NCBI GenBank assembly: GCA_016932145.1
Contig: JAFGDI010000100.1
Span: 1-16,573 of the forward strand
Reading direction: 5' to 3'
DNA length: 16,573 nt
DNA from: Sedimentisphaerales bacterium
GTDB lineage: Bacteria > Planctomycetota > Phycisphaerae > Sedimentisphaerales > SM23-30
Shown: positions 1 to 7,371 of the stretch, piece after piece
How positions within the stretch are numbered: position 1 is the first letter of the stretch
Layout: every line of letters starts with the position of its first letter
Translations under genes and position numbers: made by a program
Notes under the pieces: model-generated
The model's database searches: none
Told to the model about the DNA's origin: nothing
The model's input: only the letters and a program-made list of their open reading frames with translations

Positions 1-105
1 CTAAATAACCAGATACAAACTACTACCTTACATAGTAGCAACCTGACTTTACACCTGGCACATTATCGAAAACAAGGCTGTTATCAACTAATTCTCTAAC
101 AAAGG

Positions 106-136
106 AAAAATCCTAAGTTCAGTGATTCTATTAGGA
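106..136 (-). terminator. Possible rho-independent terminator after the TatD gene
   Basis: TCCTAA at 111-116 and TTAGGA at 131-136 form a 6-bp stem with a 14-nt loop. Read on the minus strand the stem is followed directly by five T residues (positions 110-106). It begins 45 nt downstream of the tatD-like stop codon, the right place to end that transcript. The stem is AT-rich and short, so it would be a weak terminator. The rest of 1-180 shows no gene or other signal. Confidence 0.35.
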
Positions 137-180
137 AACAGCAATAATGTGAAGCAAAATATAAGGTCAGGGCCAAAAAA

Positions 181-987
181 CTATACTATAGGAGCCAAAA
201 ACTCACTGGCGTTCTTTTTTATCTGCTGCATTAGTTCAGACTGGCTTGTTCCCCTTATCGCAGCTAACACCTGAGTTATGGCCGATATATTCGCCGGTTC
301 ATTGCGAAATCTGCCATCAGACCGGCGGATCGAATACGGTCGATAAGGCTCCGGGCCTACCAGATCAGGACTATCAGACTCTAATAATAGCCGGTCGGAT
401 GGCACGACTGCTATTGTTTTATGGGCCTTTTTCCGATCTGGTGCAAAACACGGATGAGAAAAACTGAATCTGCCACCCAAAGCCGCCAGTGGCCCTACCA
501 TTGTCCAGGGACCGCTATAGGCATGGAGTAAAAAACCTGAGATCGGCGTCCCATCATCTGTAAGTATCTGGTATAGCACATCATACGCCTTGAGACAATG
601 TATCATTGCCGGCCTGTCAAGCTCACGGGCCAAAGCCAGTTGCTCACGAAATACATGCATTTGCACCTCTAATGGTGGTATGCCCTGCTTCCAACTGTCC
701 AGACCGATCTCACCTACGCCAGCTCTATGACTTACCAGCCAGTATGCCAGTTCACCCTGCCAGCCGACCGGCAGATCATTACAATACCAGGGGTGAATGC
801 CGAAACAAGGTACTATGCCGCTATATTGTTTCGCTATTGTGCTTATTTGCTCAAAATCTGCTATCGCCCCGGCATTACACACAAATCGACCTATACCATT
901 TTCGACCGCACGGGCTATTACCTCACCCAGATCGCTCTCAAAGTCGGGCTCATGCAAATGACAATGTATATCAGTTAATAGATCCAT
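181..987 (-). CDS. TatD family metal-dependent hydrolase (putative deoxyribonuclease)
   Basis: A 268-residue cytoplasmic TIM-barrel hydrolase of the TatD family, usual length about 260. The metal ligands of the family are all visible: HxH at His8/His10 in the opening strand, Glu93 in GEIGLD, His130 in MIHC, His155 in LLHAYSG and Asp205 in LESDSPD. An N-E-P-A-N stretch near residue 229 is the usual C-terminal signature. Characterised members are Mg2+-dependent DNases or exonucleases, often linked to DNA repair, but substrates of most members are unknown. The ATG at 987 is chosen because the barrel starts at once (MDLLTDIHCH). It has no usable Shine-Dalgarno; a perfect TATAAT lies only 6 nt upstream, so the message may be leaderless. 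The gene is alone on its strand and divergent from the CPBP protease gene. Family assignment is firm; the substrate is not known. Confidence 0.93.
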   Translation of the reverse strand: MDLLTDIHCHLHEPDFESDLGEVIARAVENGIGRFVCNAGAIADFEQISTIAKQYSGIVPCFGIHPWYCNDLPVGWQGELAYWLVSHRAGVGEIGLDSWKQGIPPLEVQMHVFREQLALARELDRPAMIHCLKAYDVLYQILTDDGTPISGFLLHAYSGPWTMVGPLAALGGRFSFSHPCFAPDRKKAHKTIAVVPSDRLLLESDSPDLVGPEPYRPYSIRRSDGRFRNEPANISAITQVLAAIRGTSQSELMQQIKKNASEFLAPIV

Positions 988-993
988 ACCTAT

Positions 994-999
994 ATTATA
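994..999 (-). promoter_or_regulatory. TATAAT -10 element for a possibly leaderless tatD-like mRNA
   Basis: On the minus strand a perfect TATAAT sits six bases before the ATG at 987, so transcription would start at or next to the start codon. No strong -35 element is seen at 16-18 bp spacing; the best is a 3/6 match. The absence of a Shine-Dalgarno at this start is consistent with a leaderless message. Sequence-only inference. Confidence 0.35.
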
Positions 1000-1027
1000 G
1001 CAGAGAAAATAGTTCCATAAACATCAT

Positions 1028-1056
1028 TTCACATTTTGCCTGTTTATCAGTACAAT
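1028..1056 (+). promoter_or_regulatory. Sigma-70-type promoter for the CPBP protease gene
   Basis: TTCACA (1028-1033, 5/6 match to TTGACA) and TACAAT (1051-1056, 5/6 match to TATAAT) are separated by exactly 17 bp. The predicted start near 1063 gives a leader of about 50 nt. It lies in the gap between two divergent genes, with the TatD -10 element on the opposite strand 30 bp away. Confidence 0.5.
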
Positions 1057-1111
1057 ATTTGATTACTTTTGGCAAAAATAACCAGTTACGAAAACCTTAT
1101 TATAAAACACT

Positions 1112-1915
1112 ATGACAGACATTGAAACCATACAACTCATATGGATATTTTTCTCTCTGATAACCTTAATTAAATGGCTTAAACGCCATGACCTGGGGCG
1201 CAACTCACTGACAGGTGCCTGCCTGCCGGACAATAACCTGTCGCTGGCCGATATTCCCCTGGCCATGTTGTCTTTCATCTGCATTTCCGGCCTGACCACC
1301 GTTTTTACCAATGAAAATACCAGCCTGCCTGTTCGGGCCGGTTTATTAGCTGGTCTTAATATTATTACCATCTGCATACTTGGCTATATTATCAAAAGCA
1401 GATTCACTGGTGGTATCAGAGCTATTTTCGCTGACTGCCAACACCCGGGCAAAGACATTATCACTGCACTGTTATACAGTGTACCGGCATTTGGCCTGGC
1501 GGCTTTCGCCCTTTCGGTAACTATTTCTGCTTGCGCCCTGCTTGGCTATGAAAATATTCAACAGCATGAATTTCTCAAGGAACTCAGCAGCGGCAGTATT
1601 GGCATAACTGGCATAATGACCATGTACTTATCGGCGGCAATTGTTACACCCATTATGGAAGAATTTCTCTTCCGGGGCATAGTACAAAATTCCCTGATCA
1701 GATATTCTGGCAGTAACTGGCGGGGCATTATCGCCAGTGCCGTACTTTTTGCCCTGATGCACGCCAATGCCCAGCACTTTCCTGCACTCATAGTTTTAGG
1801 CTGCTGCTTTGGCTATGCCTACTCCAAAACCGGCTCTCTCCTGACAGCCATCACCATGCACGCCGCCTTCAACGCCATGAACATAACCGGCACCATACTA
1901 AAACTGGCAAGCTGA
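1112..1915 (+). CDS. CPBP family intramembrane glutamic protease (CAAX/Abi type)
   Basis: A 267-residue polytopic inner-membrane protein of the CPBP (CAAX protease and bacteriocin-processing, Rce1-like) family. Hydrophobic helices run through about residues 7-20, 46-63, 76-93, 116-143, 164-180 and 204-235. The catalytic motifs are intact: Glu183-Glu184-x3-Arg188 (EEFLFR), Phe213-x3-His217 (FALMH) and His250-x3-Asn254 (HAAFN). Family members cleave within the membrane using a glutamate-activated water. Bacterial ones have been linked to bacteriocin maturation or self-immunity, or to protein processing. No bacteriocin, prenyltransferase or toxin gene is next to it, so the substrate cannot be inferred. 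The ATG at 1112 has no clear ribosome binding site. It converges on the chemoreceptor gene, with the terminator of the latter between them. Confidence 0.88.
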   Translation: MTDIETIQLIWIFFSLITLIKWLKRHDLGRNSLTGACLPDNNLSLADIPLAMLSFICISGLTTVFTNENTSLPVRAGLLAGLNIITICILGYIIKSRFTGGIRAIFADCQHPGKDIITALLYSVPAFGLAAFALSVTISACALLGYENIQQHEFLKELSSGSIGITGIMTMYLSAAIVTPIMEEFLFRGIVQNSLIRYSGSNWRGIIASAVLFALMHANAQHFPALIVLGCCFGYAYSKTGSLLTAITMHAAFNAMNITGTILKLAS

Positions 1916-1917
1916 TA

Positions 1918-1956
1918 CAAAAACAGCCGCTGATCGAAATCATTCAACCAGCGGCT
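1918..1956 (-). terminator. Rho-independent terminator of the chemoreceptor gene
   Basis: AGCCGCTG (1925-1932) and CAGCGGCT (1949-1956) form a perfect 8-bp GC-rich stem with a 16-nt loop. On the minus strand the stem is followed by GTTTTTG, so it terminates the chemoreceptor transcript, whose stop is about 80 nt upstream. On the plus strand there is no T run, but the hairpin sits just after the CPBP stop and could help there too. Confidence 0.7.
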
Positions 1957-2036
1957 ATGTTCGACTCTGCTACCTTAACAATAAGCACTGTATGCACTCA
2001 ATACATTGTCTTACCATTATAATAACAGTGAGAAGG

Positions 2037-3965
2037 TCAAACATTGTTATAAAGAGAATTTAGAGAGGAACTTGCATATTTCATATTATTAGCTGCTTTA
2101 CCTGCTGATATCTTGTGATAGATTTCATCGGAAGGAGAAAGACTTTTCGCTGAGGCGGTTTCAGAATCATTTGAACCATTAAGAATAGCCGCCAATTCCG
2201 ATACAACATCTTTCATCTGTACCGCCTGAGCCTCCAGCTCTTCTGAGGCACTGGCAGACTCCTCGGCATTAGCCGCATTTTGCTGAGTTACCTGCCCCAT
2301 CTGATCCATTGCAATACTTATCTGGTTTACACCGTCAGACTGTTCATGACTGGCTTCGTTGATCTCTGTTATATTCCTTACCACTTCAGTTACCGTATTG
2401 GCAATATTACTAAGACTCTTTGAAACCTGAGAGCAAATATCAACACCACGATTAGCATTCTGAATAGATAGCTCGATCATACCAGATGTATTTTTAGCAG
2501 CCTCAGCACTGCGTATCGCCAGAGAGCGAACCTCTTCAGCAACAACCGCAAAGCCCTTACCAGCTTCGCCGGCTCTGGCTGCTTCTACCGCTGCGTTCAG
2601 GGCCAGAAGATTAGTCTGAAAAGCGATCTCATCTATTGTCTTTACTATCTTACTGGTCTCTGTTGCCGAATTCTGGATATCTACTATAGCATTACTCATC
2701 TCCGACATAGCTACTGAACCCTCGCCAGATGCCTTCTCAGCACTTAAAGCCAGCCGGTTAGCATTATCTGCTATCTCTGCACACTGTTTGGCCTGAGAAG
2801 TAATACTTGCCAGAGAGCTTGACGATTCTTCCAACCCGGCAGCCTGTTCTGTCGTACCCTCTGCCAGAGACTGCGAAGAACTGGAAACCTGCGATGCAGC
2901 AGCAGATACCTGATCAGAACTGCACGACAACTGAGCAATAATATTGGTCAGCGAAATAACGATACCGCGTGATATCAGAAACGCTACTACCATACCCGCC
3001 AGAACAGCCAGAGAACTTATAATGCCTATCTTATAAAGGGTTGCTATTATCTCTTCGTTTGACTGCTGCTCAACCTCATCTATATTTGCATATACACCAT
3101 CACGCACCTTTGTAGCCAAATCTACCACTGCCAGGGCCAACGGCCTCAATACCGTATCACGCTGTATATCCTGCTCATTACCCAAACGCACATACTTATC
3201 AAACTCACCCTTAAAAGAGGTTAATGCAGCCACAGCTTTATCTATTTGTGCTTTAGTTACATCTGAAGCCATCGTCTCTCTGCCGCGTTTAAGCTCATCA
3301 ACCAAGGCAGCAACCTGACCATTTATATCATTTACCAAAGCAGACTTCTTTTCCAAAGACCGTTCTGTTAAATACCCATTAAGAGTAATGGTTATCTCAT
3401 AAAAATCCTGCTCATACTTTTCAATACCCTGCCACCGCTGCACTGTACTATACTCTATCATATCTTCCTTAACATTATCCTGTACAAATTTTTCTGCAAC
3501 AGCAACAATACCCGCCAATGCTTCGAACACTTTGGCTATTTCAGCATCACCGGTTTGCTGAGCCTTGTCCATCTCCTGAAATGTCTGATATGTCTGCTGA
3601 TTGGCCTTTACATAATCTTCGATCTTTGCTATAGCCTCAGCGGTCTCCTGCTTACTCTGTTGAGAGGACAGATTATCCCTGACAACCCGGGCCTTATCTA
3701 TTGCCAGCCTGAGTTCGTCTGATATCTGCTTATCATAAATATCATTGCGATAAAGCGTATAACGCACTGAAGCCGCCTGCGCATTTTGCACATGAGTTAA
3801 AATTGCATTAACATCCTGAGCGATCACTACCTGCTTTTGCATTGTCGCCATACTGTCCCGAGCTGACAGTAGCGAAGAAAAGCCTACAGCAGCAACTATA
3901 ACAAGCAACAATACTACAACACCAAAACCATAGTACATCTTCTTACTCAACTTCATCTTTCTCAT
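2037..3965 (-). CDS. Transmembrane methyl-accepting chemotaxis protein, no recognisable HAMP
   Basis: A 642-residue chemoreceptor. Residues about 13-32 are TM1, 33-310 an extracytoplasmic, mostly helical sensor region, 311-333 TM2, and about 345-600 the coiled-coil signalling domain. The conserved CheA/CheW-contact hairpin is clear at about 444-482 (DEIAFQTNLLALNAAVEAAR, then GEAGKGFAVVAEEVR). Methylation-type Glu/Gln pairs occur near 372-380 and 568-576. A sensor of about 275 residues fits the two-bundle HBM type better than the short four-helix type; this rests on length and helical pattern only. TM2 runs almost straight into the signalling helix, leaving no room for a normal HAMP domain of about 50 residues. 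No C-terminal CheR-docking pentapeptide is seen. The ATG at 3965 is chosen because AGGAG lies 8 nt before it; an in-frame TTG nine codons upstream lacks such a site. No other che gene is in the window. Confidence 0.93.
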   Translation of the reverse strand: MRKMKLSKKMYYGFGVVVLLLVIVAAVGFSSLLSARDSMATMQKQVVIAQDVNAILTHVQNAQAASVRYTLYRNDIYDKQISDELRLAIDKARVVRDNLSSQQSKQETAEAIAKIEDYVKANQQTYQTFQEMDKAQQTGDAEIAKVFEALAGIVAVAEKFVQDNVKEDMIEYSTVQRWQGIEKYEQDFYEITITLNGYLTERSLEKKSALVNDINGQVAALVDELKRGRETMASDVTKAQIDKAVAALTSFKGEFDKYVRLGNEQDIQRDTVLRPLALAVVDLATKVRDGVYANIDEVEQQSNEEIIATLYKIGIISSLAVLAGMVVAFLISRGIVISLTNIIAQLSCSSDQVSAAASQVSSSSQSLAEGTTEQAAGLEESSSSLASITSQAKQCAEIADNANRLALSAEKASGEGSVAMSEMSNAIVDIQNSATETSKIVKTIDEIAFQTNLLALNAAVEAARAGEAGKGFAVVAEEVRSLAIRSAEAAKNTSGMIELSIQNANRGVDICSQVSKSLSNIANTVTEVVRNITEINEASHEQSDGVNQISIAMDQMGQVTQQNAANAEESASASEELEAQAVQMKDVVSELAAILNGSNDSETASAKSLSPSDEIYHKISAGKAANNMKYASSSLNSLYNNV

Positions 3966-4463
3966 TTTTATACTCCTGTATGGGGGGATCAATACATCGA
4001 GACAATATGATCACTTACAACTGACATGATCATTAACAACTTCATACCTTACGCCAATATTCTCGACGATAACACAGGAAATAATTAACCGATGCCCAAT
4101 TGCTCCAAAAATATCGCTTTACTTTATTATTTAATAATGACCACAGAAAGAATACACCACAACCCTAAAAAAGAGAATAAAACAGAAAATAAAAACATAA
4201 AAAACAATACTGAAACAGTTGATTTCACCAGCCTGAAAACAAAAAAATAACAACTTAAGTATTATGCGCTTTTATACAGACAAAAGTGCGTTTTTGTTCC
4301 AAAAATAAAATTTAAATCTTTTAGTCCCGAAAGCAAAAAGTCCCATAACGAGGGTCTGTTTTGCCAATAAAACCTATTAAACAAGAGTATTAACCGTAAA
4401 TCATGTACTAATTAGTAAAAAAACATAGCTTTAATATACTAGAAATGGTACAAAATTCCTGCA
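3966..4463. other. 498-bp AT-rich intergenic region upstream of the chemoreceptor gene
   Basis: No open reading frame worth calling, no tRNA and no riboswitch I recognise. Three things stand out. ATGATCA occurs twice in direct orientation (4007-4013 and 4026-4032), 19 bp apart and about 40-70 bp before the chemoreceptor start. AGTCCC occurs at 4323-4328 and again at 4339-4344, with GAAAGCAAAA between. The stretch 4141-4260 is strongly A-rich and T-poor on the plus strand. The region is the 5' side of the chemoreceptor and the 3' side of the DUF486 gene, so any control sites would most likely act on the chemoreceptor. Confidence 0.5.
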
Positions 4464-4808
4464 TCAATGACTTCTGAAAATGAAATAAACTGCACCGATA
4501 ATGCAAAGGCCGGCCCAGATGTAGTCGGTTTTGAATTCTTCTTTGAGATAGAGTATGGAAAATGGGACAAAGACCATCAGAGTTATTGCTTCCTGCAAGA
4601 TCTTCAACTGGCCGACATTGTACTGTTCATGCCCGATGCGATTAGCCGGAACCTGGATCAGATATTCGCCCAGAGCTATGGCCCAGCTTACTATTGCGGC
4701 AATAAACCAGGGGCGAGACTTCATATTATGAAGGTGGCCATACCAGGCAAAGGTCATAAATACATTGGAACAGATAAGCATAGCAGAAGTAATAAGAAAA
4801 GTTTTCAT
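4464..4808 (-). CDS. DUF486 family small membrane protein (DMT superfamily-like)
   Basis: A 114-residue protein with four predicted membrane helices (about 4-20, 34-52, 71-88 and 94-111), matching DUF486, a family of about 110-120 residues related to small multidrug-resistance/DMT transporters. The family-typical run Q-V-P-A-N-R-I-G is followed by a Q-L-K-I-x-Q-E stretch before the third helix. No function is established for the family; transport is only inferred from fold. The ATG at 4808 is chosen because it gives the family length and has AGGTG 8 nt upstream; an in-frame start 22 codons earlier would add a non-conserved extension. It follows uspA by 162 nt on the same strand, and a good TATAAT in that gap suggests its own promoter. 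Its product need not belong to the TRAP system. Confidence 0.85.
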   Translation of the reverse strand: MKTFLITSAMLICSNVFMTFAWYGHLHNMKSRPWFIAAIVSWAIALGEYLIQVPANRIGHEQYNVGQLKILQEAITLMVFVPFSILYLKEEFKTDYIWAGLCIIGAVYFIFRSH

Positions 4809-4894
4809 ACGAACAACACCTGCAAACAGCAAAAAAAGGACATTTAACCGGACAACTACCCTCTGGCTGTCCACGCCAGCAGGCAGGCGATAGT

Positions 4895-4923
4895 ATTATA
4901 ATAGCGAAATAGAAATTTGGAAG
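4895..4923 (-). promoter_or_regulatory. Possible promoter for the DUF486 gene
   Basis: A perfect TATAAT on the minus strand (4900-4895) has a CTTCCA -35 candidate 17 bp upstream (4923-4918), only 3/6 to consensus. The leader to the ATG at 4808 would be about 80 nt and contains a short CGCC/GGCG hairpin. Moderate support from the -10 only. Confidence 0.35.
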
Positions 4924-4970
4924 ATGTTAATCAGTTACGATTACAACAATATGATAACTGTTTATTACTT

Positions 4971-5447
4971 TCAGCCCTTACCCTCGACCCGCTGCTGATA
5001 GGAAGCGGGCATAACCAGAACGGCACAATCAGCGCTCCGGCATATCTTCTCGGTTATATCGCCCATAAATGCCTTCTGAAAACTATTTTTACTCTGACGG
5101 CCCAATACTATAAGGTCCGCCGATATCTCACGAGCATAATCCAGTATCTCGCGGTGATCTTTCCCGATCTTTATCTCAATATGAAATTCCTGACCCGGTG
5201 GTACTGCCTGCTTATAAGGCTCAAGCCGCAGGTCAATGTCAGATTTAGCCTTAGCGTCAATATCGTCCTCGACTTCATAGATATATGTCTTCCAGAACTG
5301 GGCATCTACCTCTGGTATAACATGCAGCAAATACAGACTGGTATCTTCCGAACGCTGACATATCTCCAGGGCATAAGCAAAGGCAAAATCGGAATTAGCC
5401 GAAAAGTCACTACAGATAAGAACCTTTTTGAAATAATGTCTGAGCAT
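4971..5447 (-). CDS. Universal stress protein (UspA family), TRAP-operon partner
   Basis: About 158 residues, one UspA domain. It opens with the usual strand KKVLICSDFS, has the middle strand D-L-I-V-L-G, and ends in CAVLVMP. The ATP-binding signature of the family, G-x2-G-x9-G-(S/T), is degraded: it reads GRQS, nine residues, then GD, so the second Gly and the final Ser/Thr are replaced. Nucleotide binding may be lost or altered. The gene starts 51 nt after dctM on the same strand with no terminator between, so it is probably the last gene of the TRAP operon. This parallels TeaD, a UspA protein encoded with the TeaABC ectoine TRAP transporter of Halomonas, which is described as modulating uptake. 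The ATG at 5447 is preferred because GGGGT lies 10 nt upstream; an ATG three codons earlier, at 5456, is possible but the G run sits too close to it. Confidence 0.9.
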   Translation of the reverse strand: MLRHYFKKVLICSDFSANSDFAFAYALEICQRSEDTSLYLLHVIPEVDAQFWKTYIYEVEDDIDAKAKSDIDLRLEPYKQAVPPGQEFHIEIKIGKDHREILDYAREISADLIVLGRQSKNSFQKAFMGDITEKICRSADCAVLVMPASYQQRVEGKG

Positions 5448-5498
5448 AAATATCATACCCCAAAATAATTTTTTCCTGAACTACACGCCTTCGGCAAG

Positions 5499-6803
5499 TT
5501 ATTGCCTTACCAGTGACGGCAGATATAATGCGATCTGAGGAAACACTATCAATAAAACCGCTGCTACTATCAGCATGAACAAAAATGGCAAAGCACCTTT
5601 AAATATCGACTGTAATGGTATATCTCGTTCGATACCGCTTACAACATATACATTAACACCGACAGGAGGCGAAATAACACCCATCTGGGTAACAACTACC
5701 AGAATAACACCGAACCAGACCAGGTCAAAACCAAGCTCTATTATCACAGGGTAAAAAATAGGAGTAGTCAGTATTATCAGGGCCAGGGCATCTATAAAAC
5801 AACCTGCCAGTAAATAGAACAATATTATCAGGCCAATGATCGTCCAGCCAGGCAAAGGCAGACCAGCCAGCCAGCCGGCCAGCTCAGCGGGCAACTGCGA
5901 TATTGCCAGAAAATGGCCAAAGACAGTTGCACCAGCAACTATCAGTATTACCATACACGATGTTCGCAAAGTCTCAAATAAAGAACGCCTGAGCATCTTG
6001 ATCGTACACTTACCCCGAATAGCTGCTATAACGATCGAACCGGCCGCTCCTACCGCAGCAGCCTCAGTTGGAGTAAACAACCCGGTAAACATGCCGCCTA
6101 TAACCAGAACAAACAGGGCCAGAGTTTCAGAAACGCCCAGAAGTGAATTAACTTTATCTTTCAAACTGAACTTCGGACCAACTGGTCCGTATTCCGGATG
6201 CCGAATACAGCTAATAAGGATCGACAGCGAGAACAATAAAGCGATTAAAACGCCGGGCATTACGCCGGCGATAAAAAGCTCACCTATCGATTGCTCGGTT
6301 AGCAGGGCATAGACAATGAAAACTACCGAAGGCGGAATAAGCATACCCAGACTGCCGCCGGCAGCTACAGCCCCGGTTGCCAGGGTCATATCATATTTGT
6401 ACTTTTTCATCTCCGGCAAAACCACCGAGGCCATTGTGGCCGCTGTCGCCGGACCTGAACCACAGATAGCGCCAAAAGCGGTACAGGCACCAACAGTTGC
6501 AATCGCCATACCGCCGGGCAAACGGCCAAGCCATTTATATGCGGCATCAAATAATCGAGAACTGATACCGGCATGGAACGACACCTGACCCATCAATATG
6601 AACATAGGTATAACAGTCAGTGAATTACTCGAAAAGGTATCGTAAAGATCTACTGTCATCATACTCATCGCTGCCTTGGGGTTCACCAATACGGCAAAGC
6701 CCGTAACACCAACAATTGCCATTGCAAAAGCCACCGGCATACTCAATGCCAGCAATACTATCATGGCCAGACAGCCAATTAATCCTATCTCTAATGGTGT
6801 CAT
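5499..6803 (-). CDS. dctM: TRAP transporter large permease subunit (DctM type)
   Basis: A 434-residue polytopic membrane protein, the usual length for the TRAP large subunit, with about eleven to twelve hydrophobic helices. Family features include the GSGPATAA loop at 115-122, the SLGMLIPPSV stretch at 151-160, and the repeated-half pattern with SPPVGVNVYVVSG near residue 380. It forms the ion-coupled (usually Na+) transport channel with the small subunit and takes substrate from the periplasmic receptor. Its ATG overlaps the dctQ stop in an ATGA, the sign of translational coupling and fixed stoichiometry of the two membrane subunits. The sequence does not reveal the substrate. Closely coupled to uspA downstream. 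Confidence 0.95.
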   Translation of the reverse strand: MTPLEIGLIGCLAMIVLLALSMPVAFAMAIVGVTGFAVLVNPKAAMSMMTVDLYDTFSSNSLTVIPMFILMGQVSFHAGISSRLFDAAYKWLGRLPGGMAIATVGACTAFGAICGSGPATAATMASVVLPEMKKYKYDMTLATGAVAAGGSLGMLIPPSVVFIVYALLTEQSIGELFIAGVMPGVLIALLFSLSILISCIRHPEYGPVGPKFSLKDKVNSLLGVSETLALFVLVIGGMFTGLFTPTEAAAVGAAGSIVIAAIRGKCTIKMLRRSLFETLRTSCMVILIVAGATVFGHFLAISQLPAELAGWLAGLPLPGWTIIGLIILFYLLAGCFIDALALIILTTPIFYPVIIELGFDLVWFGVILVVVTQMGVISPPVGVNVYVVSGIERDIPLQSIFKGALPFLFMLIVAAVLLIVFPQIALYLPSLVRQ

Positions 6804-7297
6804 GGCTTCAAAAACTCCTTATTCGGGCTTAATAAATGCTGTACGGTAACCAATGCAACTACCACAAAAACAACAGCCAGAAACCACGGCAACCAAAATA
6901 CCGGCAACTGTAAAGTCGGAGACACCTGACCAGAGTCACGCAACGAAATGCCATAACAGACAAATTGCCATGCAGCACAGATAAAAAACACTATCGACAT
7001 TAAACGCATTATAGTATCTACCAGCAAACGACCATTACGATTAAATTTCTGAAAGAAATATTCGATCGCTATATGCCCTTTTATCGCCGTCGTATAGGGA
7101 AAGGCCGCTGCGATCGTTATTGTACCGGCTATTGCCGCCAGGTCATAAGCACCCTTCACCGGCAAACGCAGCATGCGTAACACAACATCGACCACGACTA
7201 TACCAACCATTACCAATATGCCCAAAGCAGAGATCGCGCCAAAGATCATGACCACTGCTTTCAAAATACGAACATAAAATTTTATGATAGTATCCAT
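6800..7297 (-). CDS. dctQ: TRAP transporter small permease subunit (DctQ type)
   Basis: A 165-residue protein with four membrane helices (about 12-34, 48-66, 92-112 and 127-147), the DctQ topology. The loop K-G-H-I-A-I-E after the second helix corresponds to the conserved (R/K)-G-H-I motif. It partners the large permease subunit. Start choice: an in-frame ATG at 7357 would add 20 residues (a basic, non-conserved tail) and would place the coding region across a stable hairpin at 7330-7353. The ATG at 7297 gives the family length with a weak AGAG 11 nt upstream, and leaves the hairpin in the dctP-dctQ gap. Overlaps dctM by 4 nt. Confidence 0.9.
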   Translation of the reverse strand: MDTIIKFYVRILKAVVMIFGAISALGILVMVGIVVVDVVLRMLRLPVKGAYDLAAIAGTITIAAAFPYTTAIKGHIAIEYFFQKFNRNGRLLVDTIMRLMSIVFFICAAWQFVCYGISLRDSGQVSPTLQLPVFWLPWFLAVVFVVVALVTVQHLLSPNKEFLKP

Positions 7298-7320
7298 TAT
7301 GATAATATCTCTTTGCTTTG

Positions 7321-7353
7321 AAAATACAAGGGCAACCCGTTTACAGGCTGCCC
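7321..7353 (-). terminator. Intra-operon hairpin between dctP and dctQ
   Basis: On the minus strand GGGCAGCCT (7353-7345) pairs with GGGTTGCCC (7338-7330), 9 bp including two G-T wobbles, with a 6-nt loop. It is followed by a T-rich run (TTGTATTTT). It starts about 20 nt after the dctP stop. It could be a leaky terminator, or a 3' stabiliser of the dctP message, giving more receptor than permease. The interrupted T run argues for partial rather than full termination. Confidence 0.5.
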
Positions 7354-7371
7354 TCATTTTACCTTCATATA

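Noticed and set aside
606..1115. 169-codon plus-strand open frame
   Set aside because: Lies antisense to the TatD gene, whose metal-binding motifs are complete, and runs into the promoter gap.
1112..1915. CPBP protease as an anti-phage abortive-infection gene
   Set aside because: The Abi label on this family is historical; no defence, toxin or mobile gene is nearby to support it.
4278..4298. ACAAAA/TTTTGT inverted repeat as a terminator of the DUF486 gene
   Set aside because: The stem is all A-T apart from one G-C, it is about 170 nt from the stop codon, and the region is so AT-rich that such pairs are expected by chance.
3966..4463. c-di-GMP or other riboswitch in the chemoreceptor leader
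   Set aside because: I looked for GEMM-type conserved segments and found none; the GGGACT repeats do not fit a known aptamer.
4917..5468. 183-codon plus-strand open frame
   Set aside because: Antisense shadow of the UspA gene, with no family features.
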